Origin: Pomphorhynchus laevis
Lineage: Eukaryota > Acanthocephala > Palaeacanthocephala > Echinorhynchida > Pomphorhynchidae
NCBI GenBank assembly: GCA_012934845.2
Contig: WNNJ02001606.1
Location: 248,001-312,000 of the forward strand
Direction of reading: 5' to 3'
Length of the DNA: 64,000 bases
Shown: positions 33,113 through 46,400 of the stretch, piece after piece
Position numbering within the stretch: the first letter of the stretch is position 1
How the letters are laid out: every line of letters starts with the position of its first letter
Program-made: the position numbers and the translations under genes
Notes under the pieces: generated by a model
Told to the model about the DNA's origin: nothing
Databases searched by the model: none
The model's input: only the letters and a program-made list of their open reading frames with translations

Positions 33113-35620
33113 CATGAGCATATATGATGATGTCATCGGCGTATTGCATGACGTTAAAGGAGTAAGGTTTGATAAACGAAGAGAGATCGCTAAGCAGAAT
33201 AGAGAAAATCAGAGGACCTAGGACTGAATCTTGTATGACCACCCAGAAAATAGGGATGGGAGGAGAGGATGATGAATTTGAACAGACGCGAAACGAAAAG
33301 TTGGATAGATGTGAGGCAAATCATACTACGGAGGAGGAAGAAAATCCGTAATCATAGCCAATGCGAGACAGGAGAATGGAGTGGTCGACGATGTCGAAGG
33401 CGGATGAGAGGTCGAGGGAGATGAGAACAGTATATAGTCTTGTCACGAGAAATGAGTAGGTCGTTGTAAATTATAATGCAGACGATTTCTGTGGAGTGAT
33501 TAGAGCGGAAAGCAGATTGGAAAGGAGTGTACAGATTTGTTGAAGAGATATAAACGTTGATCTGTATTAAGATAAGCCGTTCTAAGAGCTTAGAAAGAGT
33601 AGTGAGGAGTGAAATGGGGCGAGAGCTGGATGGAAGTGAGATGTCGAGCGATTCTTTCTTAAGGAGATTCGAACGATTGAGGATTTCCAGTGTGAAGGGA
33701 AGATACGACTGCGGATGGACGAGTTAAACAATGTGGCGAGGAAAGGGGATATCGATAATCATATGAAATTAAGTATGGTGGTAGACAGGGGATCTGCAGG
33801 TGAGGTTTTGTTGGGTAAGGACTTGAATACAGATTAGATTTCGGCAGGCGAGACAGGGGGAAGATGAAAGAGTTCCAGAAGAATGAGGCGAGGCGAGTAA
33901 CAGTGAGATGGAATGGAGACGGGGTTGTGAGAGAGCAGCGTGGATACTTTGGTCTGAAGAAATGACGAATAATCACGGGGATTGATGTTTCAAGACGAAG
34001 AGGAGCGTGAAAGAATCGAGTTAAAAGTATGCCAGAGAGACTTAGAGTTTAATGGAGTGTTGATTTTATGCTGCCAAAAAATTGTATTTGGTACGTAGTA
34101 GGTGGAGATGAGACAAGCGAATAGCAAGATAGGAATCACAGACATACGGAGTGAGCGAGAAGATATCATGTCACAGAGAGCGGTGATAGACTCGAAAAGC
34201 ACGACTGAGTCGACGCTTTGAGAGTAGGTATTGGATGTCAAACCATGGGGCACGGTGCAAGCGACGGTGAAACTGAGGTTTGAAGGGCAAGAGAAGACCG
34301 AGAGTGTATGTGAATTGAGAGTCGAAAAGAAAGGCGAGATAGTGAGGAGAGGAAAATGTTATTGTGGGAAAGGATATATACGATTTGAGTAAGGTAGAGT
34401 GGAAAAGGGAGAGATTTAGATTTCTCCAAGGTCGACGTAGCACATGAGGTGTGTGAAGCGGGGTGTGGTTGAAAGTGAGATCAAGGGTGACGAGGAAGTG
34501 ATCAGATAGACATGATCGGAGATGGACGGTGATGTGTAGGCAGCAAAACAATCGGGAACAGCGATAGTGTTGTGTGCCTCGCCAAGGATATGTGTGGGGG
34601 CAGTTGAGATGAATTTATAGTTGTAGTTGATAGAACGTTGACGAACCTGATGGAATTAGTGGAAGTGGTGCGGTCAAGGCGGATGTTGAAGTCGTCAAGA
34701 ACGAGTGATGGGATAGAGGACAAAGAACAGTGGGACAGGAGGTCAGCGAGTTTGGTAAAATAATAAGAATATGAGAGCAGATGAACCAGGACGGTATACA
34801 ATGGCGATATGCAGAGTGATCGGGCTATAAGAACGACACGTGAGCAATTCAAAAGAGCAAGGACTAAAAAAGGGAGTGTTTTGCCAAGAGACGCGGGGGT
34901 GATGGGCAAATGCGACAACGCTGCCATGATTAGAGAATTTAGAAGGGGATGAGCTGAGGGCGCTGGCGGATTTGACTAGTGAGTAACCGGCAGTGAGCAG
35001 ACGGCGAATGGAGAGGTCGTCGGAATCGGAGTGCCAGGATTTGGTGATACAGAAGAGATCGACGGATTGCTTGGTATAAAGGTTGTGGATGAGATCGGAT
35101 TTATAGAGAATATGTCTATTATTGAGGAGGCTGAAGCGGAGACCGTGTGTGGTATTGATAGGGGCTAGCGGAAAATACAGAGAGGAGACGGAACACCATT
35201 GAATTTTGGGCGAGTGTGGACAACTTGAAAATTTCCATCGATGTTTCGGATGAAGAGAGATGTTTCGCCGTTTTCCTCGCAACCTCGTTTTTCGATGCTG
35301 CCAGAAGAGAGTTGAGCGATTTCGTAGGGATGCGATCGGGGAAAATGCGCGATGCTGAAGAGGACATTAGTTTAAATTGTTGGGAGAGGACATGGTACGC
35401 GTGAGAGCGATGCTCGAAAACAATTTTCAGGAGAGGGGAGAGAAGGATTAGATTGATAAGATTTGTTTAGGGTGAATGAATGCGACAAGTGAGATGTCGT
35501 TGAAAAAGTATGGTTTATCCGCAGAAACAATAGACGAGATGATGTAGATCGTGTTGTTGGACTTGGATAGATCGTGCTAGTAGCACAAGGTCCAATTGCA
35601 ATAGTGCTAGATTCCAATCC
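33113..35620 (-). mobile_element. Family D LINE (copy D9)
   Basis: Antisense. Follows D8 in the same order: RT motif B region at the left edge (about 33115-33260), RT N-terminal half, endonuclease (34171-34930: LDDFNIRLDRTTSTNSIR-like GDF block, SDHFLVTLDLTFNH), and an ORF1 end with RIFPDRIPTKSLNSLLAA (35119-35367). More diverged from D7 and D8 than those are from each other. Broken throughout; no 3' end is present. Confidence 0.75.
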
Positions 35621-35746
35621 AAGCTCAGGGTTACCATTTTGTCAAATAAAGCGGTTGGGACTATGTGGCGAGAAAATTCTTGCGTGAGTATGGGATGTCC
35701 TATTCAAGTTCGACCGATCGGATACCGGGTAACTAGAAATGTTGCA

Positions 35747-36127
35747 CTAGCATGAAGTACACGGATTAGTTGAAATATGAGCATTATCTATTCTTGCTAC
35801 AGGTAATACAAGTCTATCATGGTCACGTTTATCAGATCTAGGATCGGCGTTCGGGGAAATTGTCATGGTTGCAACATCATTACCAGGTACAACATACTCC
35901 GATAATCCTGGATATACCACTGAGTGAGATGCTTTAAGGTGGGTCGAGGCACAGCGGAAGCTGCAGATGAATTTGCCACTCCGATACTGGGACATGCTGG
36001 ACGATTTAACATTCAGTATTGTCCAAACATCACAATTATCGGTGTCACATCCACATTCCAGCTGGGTGAAGGAAGAATCAGAATCATACTCCATCTTCTT
36101 TGAGCTAGACTTTTTAAGACGTCCCAT
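35747..36127 (-). pseudogene. Family B ORF1 N-terminus with PHD-like finger
   Basis: 126 codons from MGRLKKSSSKK to a stop. LECGCDTDNCDVWTILNV then KFICSFRCAS lines up with the ORF1 start of copy B2 (CSRSGCDIWTAVNV, FVCGFCAS) and with B4. The following Asp/Arg-rich tail is not recognised. It is isolated, so it is a scrap or a solo ORF1. Confidence 0.65.
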
Positions 36128-36234
36128 TGACTATTTAATACTGAATTTCAATACGTAGCTTGTAAGTAGTTATAACAAAAGAATTCTTTATCCCACAATA
36201 ATCTGGAATGTATGATATCTCTTTAAAACGTTGT

Positions 36235-36371
36235 ATAGATCGTTGTAAGATCGTCGTTTAGATCGTTGTATAGATCGTTGTAAGAAGATCGTTGTATAGA
36301 TCCTTGTAAGAAGATCGTTGTTTAGATCGTTGTAAGATCGTCGTTTTGATCGGTGTATAGATCGTGTAAGA
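36235..36371. repeat. Minisatellite, GATCGTTGTA-type units
   Basis: About ten degenerate units of 12-15 bp around GATCGTTGTAAGA and GATCGTTGTATA, in direct orientation. Confidence 0.85.
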
Positions 36372-36424
36372 ATTTTAATAACCAAGACTTTTTTAACTAA
36401 GTGATTAAATATGTCGAAATTTAT

Positions 36425-37180
36425 TGTTCGGAATTACATACGGGTGCGAAATTACTAAACTTCCGCAGATATTGCAGTTGACATTCTTAGCATGACATCG
36501 ATCACGTTTGGGAATTGTATCTCCACAGAAGTAGCATTTGCGGTGTGCGACTGAGTTGCATTGCAGTTTGCTCGGGTGTTCATCTGGTGTAGTTTCATGA
36601 ATTTAGTTTATTACCATCGGTTCGCAGCCCATATACAAATTAGATTGTTCCGTAAAATGGCTGACTTGTGTATGAGCATCTTCCAAAGTCCGTGCAAGCT
36701 AGTACGTCTTGCTTTTGTCGCTTACAGCTGCTTTGAATAGTCGTTGTCGTATTGACGAGGAATTGATACCAGCGACGAATGGATCGCGTAGGAATAAATT
36801 GCGATGACTATGAGCTGTTACAACTTCAAATGGAAATTCACAACTAAGTGATTAAATATGTCTTATAAACTGGTTGATCGTTCAGTTGGACAATGACGCT
36901 GATTGTACAATTGATGTCTCAGGAATATAAATGTCTTTGTTTTTACGTTTGCTCTAGATAACGTTGATAAAGCGTTTTCGTATGATTCTGTCTCTCGATA
37001 AAAGTCGTGAACCTCGGTGAAAACAGGTTTGTTAATGTGTGCAATTTGTCACTATCAGATGGTGACTCCAATGGCGAAATAAATGTCTTGAAACGTATGA
37101 GCCAGTGTTGCCATGTGCGCTCAGCATTCGTGTCGTTAGGATGCAAATCCAGAATTTTGGACCTCAATATATTGTCCATG
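36425..37180 (-). mobile_element. Ty3/gypsy-like LTR element fossil, gag region only
   Basis: Antisense remnant. The right part (36943-37179) matches gag matrix/capsid proteins of Ty3/gypsy elements (ERTWQHWLIRFKTF; DKLHTLTNLFSP). The left part shows two Cys-rich knuckle-like stretches (CYFCGDTIPKRDRC and CNICG). No LTRs, protease, RT or integrase are seen. It is broken, with several interruptions, and looks old. It ends 180 bp upstream of the UFL1 start codon. Confidence 0.7.
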
Positions 37181-37359
37181 GAAACAATACATTAAAACAA
37201 ATTGTACCGAGATCGAAACAAATCAGCGAATAATAGGCTTTATTCTAATACATCTTGAAGATAAAGTTAAATAGTTTAATATCATTACATATACTGATTA
37301 GGATTTGCAATCTTTTACGACAGTTAGTTTATTCGTGCCCCTTATTTTTAGATTGTTCA

Positions 37360-37423
37360 ATGTGGGATGAAATACAAAAGCTATCTGAACAATTTCAGAA
37401 AACTCAGAAGATTAGCAATAATG
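37360..37423 (+). CDS. UFL1: UFL1 exon 1
   Basis: 21 codons plus one base, MWDEIQKLSEQF..., then GTATAT donor. It matches the WEEIRRLAADFQRAQ start of human UFL1. A TTTTTAG just before the ATG (37345-37351) could be an acceptor, so a non-coding exon may lie upstream. Confidence 0.85.
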
Positions 37424-40400
37424 GTATATAAAAATTTAGTTACTTAAATATTCACTTTCTATAAAACAAAGAATCAATTTTGTAAAACTAATATGAAACT
37501 TAATATGCTGAGAGCACATAAAAACGATATTTAGATCACAATATATTAAAATAGCTAAAAATAATTTTAGTTGTGGAAATATAACAATGAAGTTAAAATA
37601 TTTTGTTATTACATTGTATTTTATATCGACTTATAGTGAAGATTAAGCTTAGAAGGAGGCTTTGTAACAAATTGTAAAAGCAAATCAAATCAAAAGATAA
37701 ATATTAAAGAATTATTGGATCTAGATGAAAGAAAATATGATTTTTTTCAGAGCTCTGCTACCAGCTATTTCATCTTTAAGAGACGGTAACACTCGAGTGA
37801 CATCGCCAGACAGCATGGCAGAAGTGTTTGCATCCGCTTTTGAGCTAACACCAGATGCTTTCTCTAGCATATGTGGAGATGCAGCATCACAACAGGTAGA
37901 AATTGGTTCTCCAGTTTTAACGATAACAGCACATGAGGTTTTTGTTGAATTGGCTAGGTTATCTAGATCATCAGCGGCAGGCCCAGATGATATTCACCCC
38001 CAACTTCTTAAGTTACTTGCTCCTGTTCTGGCTAAGCCATTAGCCTCCATATTTGAGCTGAGCTTGCGCATCTCGAAGTTACCTGCTGCCTGGAAAAAAG
38101 CGATTGTAGTACTAATTTATAAAAATGGTGAAAAAGATGATCCGAATAACTATATGGCAATAAGTCTAACTAGTGTTGTATGCAAAGTGATTGAGCGCAT
38201 ACTAAACAGACGCATATATGATCATTTGAGTTCGCTGAGAATTCTCAATAATGCACAGCATGAATTTCGCCCTCGGCGTTCATGTCTTACAAACTTATTA
38301 CATGCTCGTGAAGATTGGGTTGGACATGTTGCTAACGGGTACTGTATCGACGTAATATTTCTTTACTTTAGTCGGGCTTTTGATAGGGTGCCTCACAAAA
38401 TGCTAATTTCCACCCTAGTCTTATATAGTCAATCGCTCCATTATAAGCTGGATTCAAGATTTTCTTAAAGATAGATCCTTTGCTGTTGGTGTAGGTCAAC
38501 GCCTATCGTCTTATCGTCCTATCACCTCAGGAGTACCACAGGGATCAGTCTTAGGACCCTTGTTGTTTAACATATTTATAAATCAGCTACTAGATTTAAT
38601 TGAGGATTGTAGTGTTTTAGCTTTTGCCGACGATGTAAAGGTATGGAAATTGATTAAAACCAACAAGGATCGAAATGACTTTCAAAATATCCTAAACATT
38701 GTTTATCGATGGTCTTTAAACACTGGAATTTCATTGAATTTTAAAAAGTGTGCACATATGAGATTAGGTCATAGCAATGTGAGTCAAGAATATTTTATTG
38801 GCGATGAGTTTGTTGTTTCCACGCAGTCCATTCTGGATCTTGGTATAATTGTTCAAAACAATCTGAAAACACGTACTAACACTGATAGGATTTGTAACAC
38901 AGCAAGAAGAATGACCTATATTGTCAAAAATTGCTTTAAATAGCTTAAAAAAAGTTTGAGATAAAATAACATACATTTGAACTTTCTTGGCTGCTTAATA
39001 AACTACTTACAATAAAATAACATACAATTCACTCCAAAGACGCCAACTTTCAAAACAAGGATCAGGAGATTAATAATAATATATTAATTCACATCGACTA
39101 TACAACTACTACTTACAAGCTACTACTTACAATACACAACTACTTACAAGCAATCCCAACGAACACACAAGCTTAAACACACAATTATTCGATTACAACG
39201 AGCGAAGCGAGTTGACACAACAATCGATGGCAAGAACAAAGAAGACATAAACGAAAAAATGCTTAGCAAGTCAGCAGATTAACGGTACTCGCAATCAGAC
39301 TGTACCAAAATTAGCAAGCCTCTCCTCTGGGTATCAGCAACACGAGGTCTATTGCAGCAGATCTGGATGCGACATATGGACAGCTGTCAACGTTCCATCC
39401 TGTCTGACGAAATCGCTACTGTCTAGGGATTTTGTTTGTGGGTTCTGTGCCTCCGAATTGCTCTCCTTGTTGTTCAAGGGCCATTGTGACGAGCAAGTAT
39501 CAATAAATGGTTTAAAGAGGAACGCAGATTCAAACAGTCACAACGATGGGGAAGATCATAGTATTAACGAACCAGAACGGAGTTCAGAAGCGTTCAGAAA
39601 GTCAAGCAGCTCGTCGTCAGGGATTGATGATGTTTCGGCCACTCCAAAATTATCTGAGATAGGAACCAATAATGCTATTCATGTACTCAATCATTCTCTC
39701 ACGCAGCAGTCGAAGTTAGAAATGAGCGATCGTTCAATCATACCCTTCAATAACAATTCAACTCAATGCTTCGTTAGGGATGCATTGCATGAGACTAATG
39801 TGATGGATTACTCCTTCAAACAACTTCCTGTCTTGGATTCTATTGTTCATCCCCATATATTGGACTCGAGCAGCGTCGGTCTTGATGTAGATAACAAATG
39901 TTCCGCCCTCAAGCATGCAAATGTTGATTTGTCAACTCCTGTTAACACTTCCTCGGGCAGTGATTGTTCTCAAAACTGTCCTCTAGGTAGCGATTGTAGT
40001 GAGCGTCCTTGTGCTTACCCGCAGCAACTGCATCCCCGCTGCAGTTTATGTGTTGCTCCTCTAGTAGCCCCGTTAATTGAGAGCGTTAAGGATCTTGCAA
40101 AGGCTAGTCAGATTATAGTTAGGCCTATAGATAATCTACGACAAATAGTTAGCCTTCCAAATAATAAACAACATGCAGTGATTCCTCCAAATCATCGACG
40201 GCCATCGATTGCCCCTGAGACTCATTCTTCATTAGTTCCGTCTGCTAGCCCTAAACAATTCAGCTCTAGACAATTTAACTCCAGAAGAGAGTTAAACGTT
40301 ATCGTGAGCGGTGTTGAAGAATCTCTCAGTAACAATCCCCAAAGTAGACTGGATGACGATATTGTGCATCTTCGCGCAGTGTTTTCTAAGATTTTTCTCC

Positions 40401-43400
40401 AGAGCGATGTGGATGTTGCGAAGTGTCTTAAAGTTCGAAGAGTTTTTCGTCTAGGCAAGAAACTTTCAGATAGACCTAGACTTTTAAAAGTTGTTCTAGA
40501 CTCAAAAGATCATGTTGACTTCCTACTCAAGCATGCATTTAGATTATCGCGCTCTGATTTTCATTTACTCCGTGATTTATCTCCTGCAGATCGTTTGAGA
40601 AGACACGAGGCTTTCAACGAGCTGCATCGACGGCTGGAAAGTGGTGAGTGCAACCTATGTGTCCGGAATTTTCGGGTGGTCAAGTGGCGTCCGACTGTCC
40701 GGTGGCATCCCTTACTTCTGTAGAGTCAGACCTCTTTAGTAGTGATGGTTCGTGTGTAGGAAAACTAGTAGACTTCGATAGTGTCACCGAGCGTGTCAAA
40801 TTTTCCCATTATACGAACATTTTTGTCGGTTATTCAAATGTTCGTAGTCTCCTGGCTCAGTTCTCGGAAATTAAATTCATAGTTGCTTCGAAACGTTTTG
40901 ATGTATTTTGTATAACCGAAACATGGCTACATTCTGACATTTCGGATGACTGTGTTGCCATCCCTAACTATTTTCTAATACGTTTGGATCGCTCATGTGG
41001 TAAACGTGGAGGTGGGGTAGCCGCCTATGTGCGAAATAGTCTCCTGGTATCGAAAATCTCGGCTTTTCGCGACGATATTGGTTATTCCTTTGAAGGTCTT
41101 GCTTTTACACTGGGAAATGGTCAACGATCCCGATTCTGCGTCCTTTACCGTTCTCCGTCCTATGAATTAAGATTAGACTCTCTTAAATCACATTTGCTGA
41201 GTTTATCTTCGTATCCTCTGATTTTGCTCCTGGGTGACTTCAATATCCCCCAAATAGACTGGAAAAATAGTCATTCACGACCAATTCACGGAATTGGGAA
41301 AGTACTGAGTGACTTTCTGTTACTCGAGATGCTACTAGTTCAACATATTAAAGAACCTACTTGTGTGACAGGGACGCCTTCTATACTCGATTTGGTCTTT
41401 ACTAAGTGTTTGGGTGACGTTTCAGGTGTTCGTTATGACGCACCAATTGGCAATAGCGATCACTGTGTACTCTCTATGCGGCTGTCGCTGTTCAACAGAG
41501 CCTCACAAAACTCTAATTTTAAAAAACGTTGTTGGGTAGGTGTTGATGCTAGTCAACTAGCTGCAAGCTTCCCAAAAGGTATCTGTGATAGTCTTCGTAT
41601 CCACTTCGGTTTGGAGGTTCCTGTAGTCTTTGATCTGCTCCATGATGAATTGATGCGAATTTCTGATATCTTTGCTCCGCTACGTGCCTGCAAGTTCAAG
41701 CATGGACATCCTCCTTGGTTCGACAGAGAGCTTCTTGATGCTATAAGATCCCGCAACAAATTGTGGCGCGAATTTAGGCGTTCTTCTGCTTCAAAACGTG
41801 CCTACATCGACTCTCGGAACTTATGCAATCGGCTAAAATTTCAGAAACGCTATTCGTACGAAGATAGTATCGCCAGGGATGCATCTTTGAATCCTAGGAG
41901 GTTTTGGTCTTATGTAAGAAACAACAGAACACTTGTCGCCACAATTAGCTCAATCCAAACGCCAACTGAAACTTTGACCGATCCGTCTCTAATCGCCCAA
42001 CATTTAGCTGATGGCTTCTTGGTACAGGCTTTGACCTCTAACAAACTGCATGACTTTAGTTGGAAGTATGTTCCGGTTGCTCATCGGTGTTGTGTTCGTC
42101 CACTCAGAGTGGATGAGGTGTTGAACGAGGTTATGAAGCTCGATTCGTTTACATCTCCGGGACCAGACAATATTGTCCCCTTCCTCGTCAAATCCCTAGC
42201 GAACAAACTGAGCAATGATTCAACTATGTTCTTCAGATACAGCTTAGATACATCTTGGATTCCTGACAGTTGGAAGTGTGCAATTGTGGTGCCTATTCCC
42301 AAAAAGCATCCTGCTAGCTTTTGCGCGGACTTTCGGCCCATTAGCTTAACTAGCGTATTCTGCAAACTTTTAGAAAGAATCATTGCTAGTAGAATCAGGG
42401 ATCATTTGGATCGTAATCACATATTGGTTGAATCTCAACATGGTTTCAGGATCGGACGTTCATGCCTTACTAACCTACTAACTGCGCGTGAAAAATGGGC
42501 TGATGCTCTGGGGGCTGGGTTTTAGGTTCATACAGTATTCCTTGATTTTTCGAAAGCTTTTGATAGGGTACCACACGACGGCATAGTGTCTTTACTGTAT
42601 CACTATGGACTTCATTCATATATTTGTGAGTGGGTCAGGGAATTTCTATCGAATAGGTCTTTCCGAGTTTGTGTGGGGGGGGGCGTGTTTTCTTATTCGG
42701 TAAATATTAATTCTGGCGTACCGCAGGGATCAGTCCTTGGCCCACTGCTCTTTATAATCTTCATTAATGATCTGCTACTCCGCTTATCATGCTCTCATCT
42801 AGCGTTTGCAGACGATCTAAAGATTTGGTCGATCATTAGAAGTCCTGCTGATCGAGTATCGTTACAAAATGATCTAAACTCCCTGATCAAGTGGTGCGAT
42901 TCTACCGGACTACGGTTGAATGTTGATAAATGTGTTCTCATGCAACTAGGTCGCCCTATTGAAACTCTAAGGTACTTTATTGGAGATATGGTCTTAAAGG
43001 AAGTGTCTCATCATAAGGATTTAGGGATTATTGTCCATAGATCCTTGAAAACAAAGTTGAACACCGACTTCTTTCTAGGTAAAGCTACTAGGGCGTTATA
43101 TTGTATTAAAAATGCATTCCTCAGGTTAAGCTGTCACATGTTTAAGAGGTTATTCATCTCCATCGTCAGGCCACACTTGGAGTACTGCATTCAGGCTTGT
43201 TTCCCTGTCACTAAGCAAGAACTATTAGACCTGGAGTCTATTCTTAGGCGCGGATCGAGGCTCTGTATTGGCTTAAGTGGTATTGACTATTATGTACGTC
43301 TAAGTCGTATTGGGATGTTGTCGGTACGTGAGAGGTTCATATCCTTGGAAATGCTATGTATATGGCATATGTCGAATGATGTGGTAGGTTATCCCACCGA

Positions 43401-46400
43401 TGTAATCACTAGGCGGGTAGATCAGTTGCGGGGACATAGCAGAGTCTTGTATAAATTTAGATTTGGCAGATTACCAAAAGTGTATAGACTCTCAAGGAGA
43501 GGAATTAACATGTGGAATTCGTTGCCTGAGGAAGTCGTTGCAGCCCCCAGTTTGAGAACGTTTAAATCACGATGCTACAAATGGATACATGAACAATGCC
43601 GCCATTCAACACTACCACTGGAATACCCTAATTAGCTACGTTGACTGACCATTTGCTTTTGTTTTATTTTTTTTGGACTCTGCCTGAATAGCCTTTTGGC
43701 TTTGGTATGTATTGGAATAATAATAAAGATTTATCTCCCGTTTGTGTTGTGCGTTTATATAATGCTCTTATAAGACCGATATTAGAATATGTGTCGCCAG
43801 TAGTCTTTCCGTGTACGCGTACAGAACTTGATCAATTAGAGCGCATACTTCGACGGTTTACGAAATTATGTCCTCAGGTACGATATCTTCCCTATGAGGC
43901 ACGAATAAAAAGTTTGAATATGCCGACAGTGCGTGAAAGGTTCCTTCTTTTCGACCTTCTAGCTATGTATCGACTAGTTAATAAAGATGAAAATTTTCCA
44001 GCAAATAGAGTTGAACTCAATGAACGGGATGGACGTAGAGGGCACTCGAAAGTACTAGTAGTACATGAGCACGGAAAATACCCTCGTCATTTCCGACTGT
44101 CTCATCGAGCGGTGAATATTTGGAATCGTCTTCCAGTTGATGTCGTTGCGGTGCATACAATCAATGAATTTAAATCCAATATAAAGAACTGGATTCGAAA
44201 TGAGAACGAGTGGTGGTTGCTGCAGTACCCATGGTTCTGATATATATACTGAACGATTTTTTTGATTTTTTTCTTGTATTTATTTGTTTTTTATGTGAGC
44301 GGTCAAAACAGCCTTATGGCTATGACCTGTAGTAATTTTTTTAATTGTTGTAATTGTTGTAATATTTCGTTAACTAATTTGATTGTTTTAGATAGGGATA
44401 ATCGTGCTCCTTCAAACCAAGTCCCTTCACGAACGGATGGCGAAACATTGCACTGCGATTTTTGGCATCGCCAGTATATATTGTCGCCTCGATTACTCAG
44501 TTTCATCGAATGCTTGCGACGACATATTTTTTCTAAAATATCTTTAGAATATATGTTATTAATATAACGTTTGACATACCTCTTGGAATAAGTTCACGAG
44601 TCTGCAAGAATTTTACCGCATCCATTTCCGTAGTAATATTACTGCGTAACCAGTTTAGGTTTATATTACTAGACATCTGCTAATATTTACGAATTTGCAA
44701 AATAATATGTTCACAGAGATTATAACAAAGAGGTATTAAAACTTTTGAACATCTACAAAGTTTGGTAGAAAAATCGATTACACGTACTTACCATATCACT
44801 TGGGAGGAATGGGGTATATCAAAGGGAGATTAAAGATTGTATTATATATGTGATAAACAATGTTATGAAGATGAATTTGATGTATATGAAATTTAAACGA
44901 CAATGCCCGATAAATCCCCATTATCCCCATAGTAATCGTTTGGTCGATCAAATTTTCTAAGAATTTTAAAAATTAGTTTTTGAAATTAAATGTTCAATAA
45001 CTTTATGTGGAAAATCTCAAATTACTAAAGTTTTGGATTATAGATCATGATAAATATGCAGATTGCAGTACTGCAATAAAAATTGTATGTTTATATTTGA
45101 GATTTTTCAAATTCAAATCATTTTGTTTCGAAAAAGTGAAGAAAGTTGAATAACTTTTCGTTCATTTATTGAAAAACTTTACAATGATAGCAATTACACC
45201 GGAAATTCATGCAAATAATACAAATATATTTAAAAGTAATTCCATTCCAACTTCAATTCGATTAAAATTTTAAAAAATTAAATATTTAATTTTTTTAAAA
45301 ATTTAAATATTTATATTTCTGCTTGTTTCTCCCAAAAAAATTTGTCAGTTGAAAAAGTACTTACAATTCCGTTATTTTAGCACATTCTTATTTTGCTACG
45401 ACAAAGTCAGTAAAATAGAAAAGATCAAAATTATCTTTACAATCTGAATCTTGTTTGCAGGCAGGCTTACAAGTTCTTAAAATGTTTCAAGGCACTTGTT
45501 AAGGACAAGTGCTTAGAACAAATGTGTCGGTCATTTGGCTTGCATATATTAAACATCGCCTTTTGAGTGCTCCTACGTCCCCGTCATTTCGACCACACAT
45601 CCACATATCTTGCCCAACTCGCCTGACCCACCATCTACATCCGCATCTAACTCCACCTTCTCGTAACTTTTCGTCTCATTGCTATCGGCTCCTCATCGTT
45701 CATCAACCTCTCTTTCTTAGACGGCACTCGCCTCATCTCACTATCGCTGCGTTCCCGTCATTCCCTCTTACTCCACGTTCCTAATTACTCCAACAATTAC
45801 GGTCTCCGATTCTTCCTTGTCGCCGCCCCACTCGTCTGGAATTAGCTCGCTCTCAACGTCTGCCGCGCTCCCTTCTTTATCACATTCAAATAACGCCTCC
45901 GTAACCACCTTCAAACACACGGTTTAATTTTTTCAAGGTCATGCAAGCGTGCTCCCGCACGCATTTTCCACGTAAAAATAAATTCTTCTTTAACTTAAAA
46001 GTATAACTAATCTATAGATGACTACTTTGAGGATAGAAATAATCAGTAAGTATAGTCAGGCTATTGGATAAAATTTTGCTCCGCCCCTACTGTCACAGGT
46101 GTAATCCAAAATCAGAGATGCTTTCGATTGAATTTGTACTGTGTTTAAAAATTTGATTGTTCATCAGTGCAAATCTTAAAGCAGTAGACAATTCGGATGA
46201 TTGCAAGATAATGCTAAAAAGAATAACATCGAGATCATTAAAATAAAAATCATTAAAATAAACATCAAATATGGATAACATGATGTCACAAACAATGATA
46301 TAACGATCACTGGATAAGATATGAGCTGAAATGTAAATATTGAGGTAACAGCTGATGAGGTTTACCATTACCAAATGTAAACAGGCTACTTTTGGCTTTT

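Larger units (their letters stand above)
38941..43731 (+). mobile_element. CR1-like LINE (family B, copy B2), near complete, nested in copy B1
   Basis: Complete layout: 5' UTR with CTACTTACAA-type repeats (39000-39150), ORF1 (39227-40723), ORF2 (40657-43635), and a 3' UTR with the AGCC-4 nt-GGCT hairpin (43690-43701) ending in AATAATAATAAAG. Only two in-frame stops are seen: TAA at 39248-39250 (ORF1 codon 8) and TAG at 42523-42525 in ORF2 just before motif A. This is the youngest-looking LINE in the window. Confidence 0.9.

Noticed and set aside
35747-36127. Possible host PHD-finger gene on the minus strand
   Set aside because: The finger and basic start match LINE ORF1 proteins at 39227 and 6060, so it is better read as a LINE scrap.
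46093-46374. 93-codon minus-strand frame between the two family D tails
   Set aside because: Contains a DRYIIVCDI stretch faintly like family D ORF1 but too weak to assign; hydrophobic and AT-driven.
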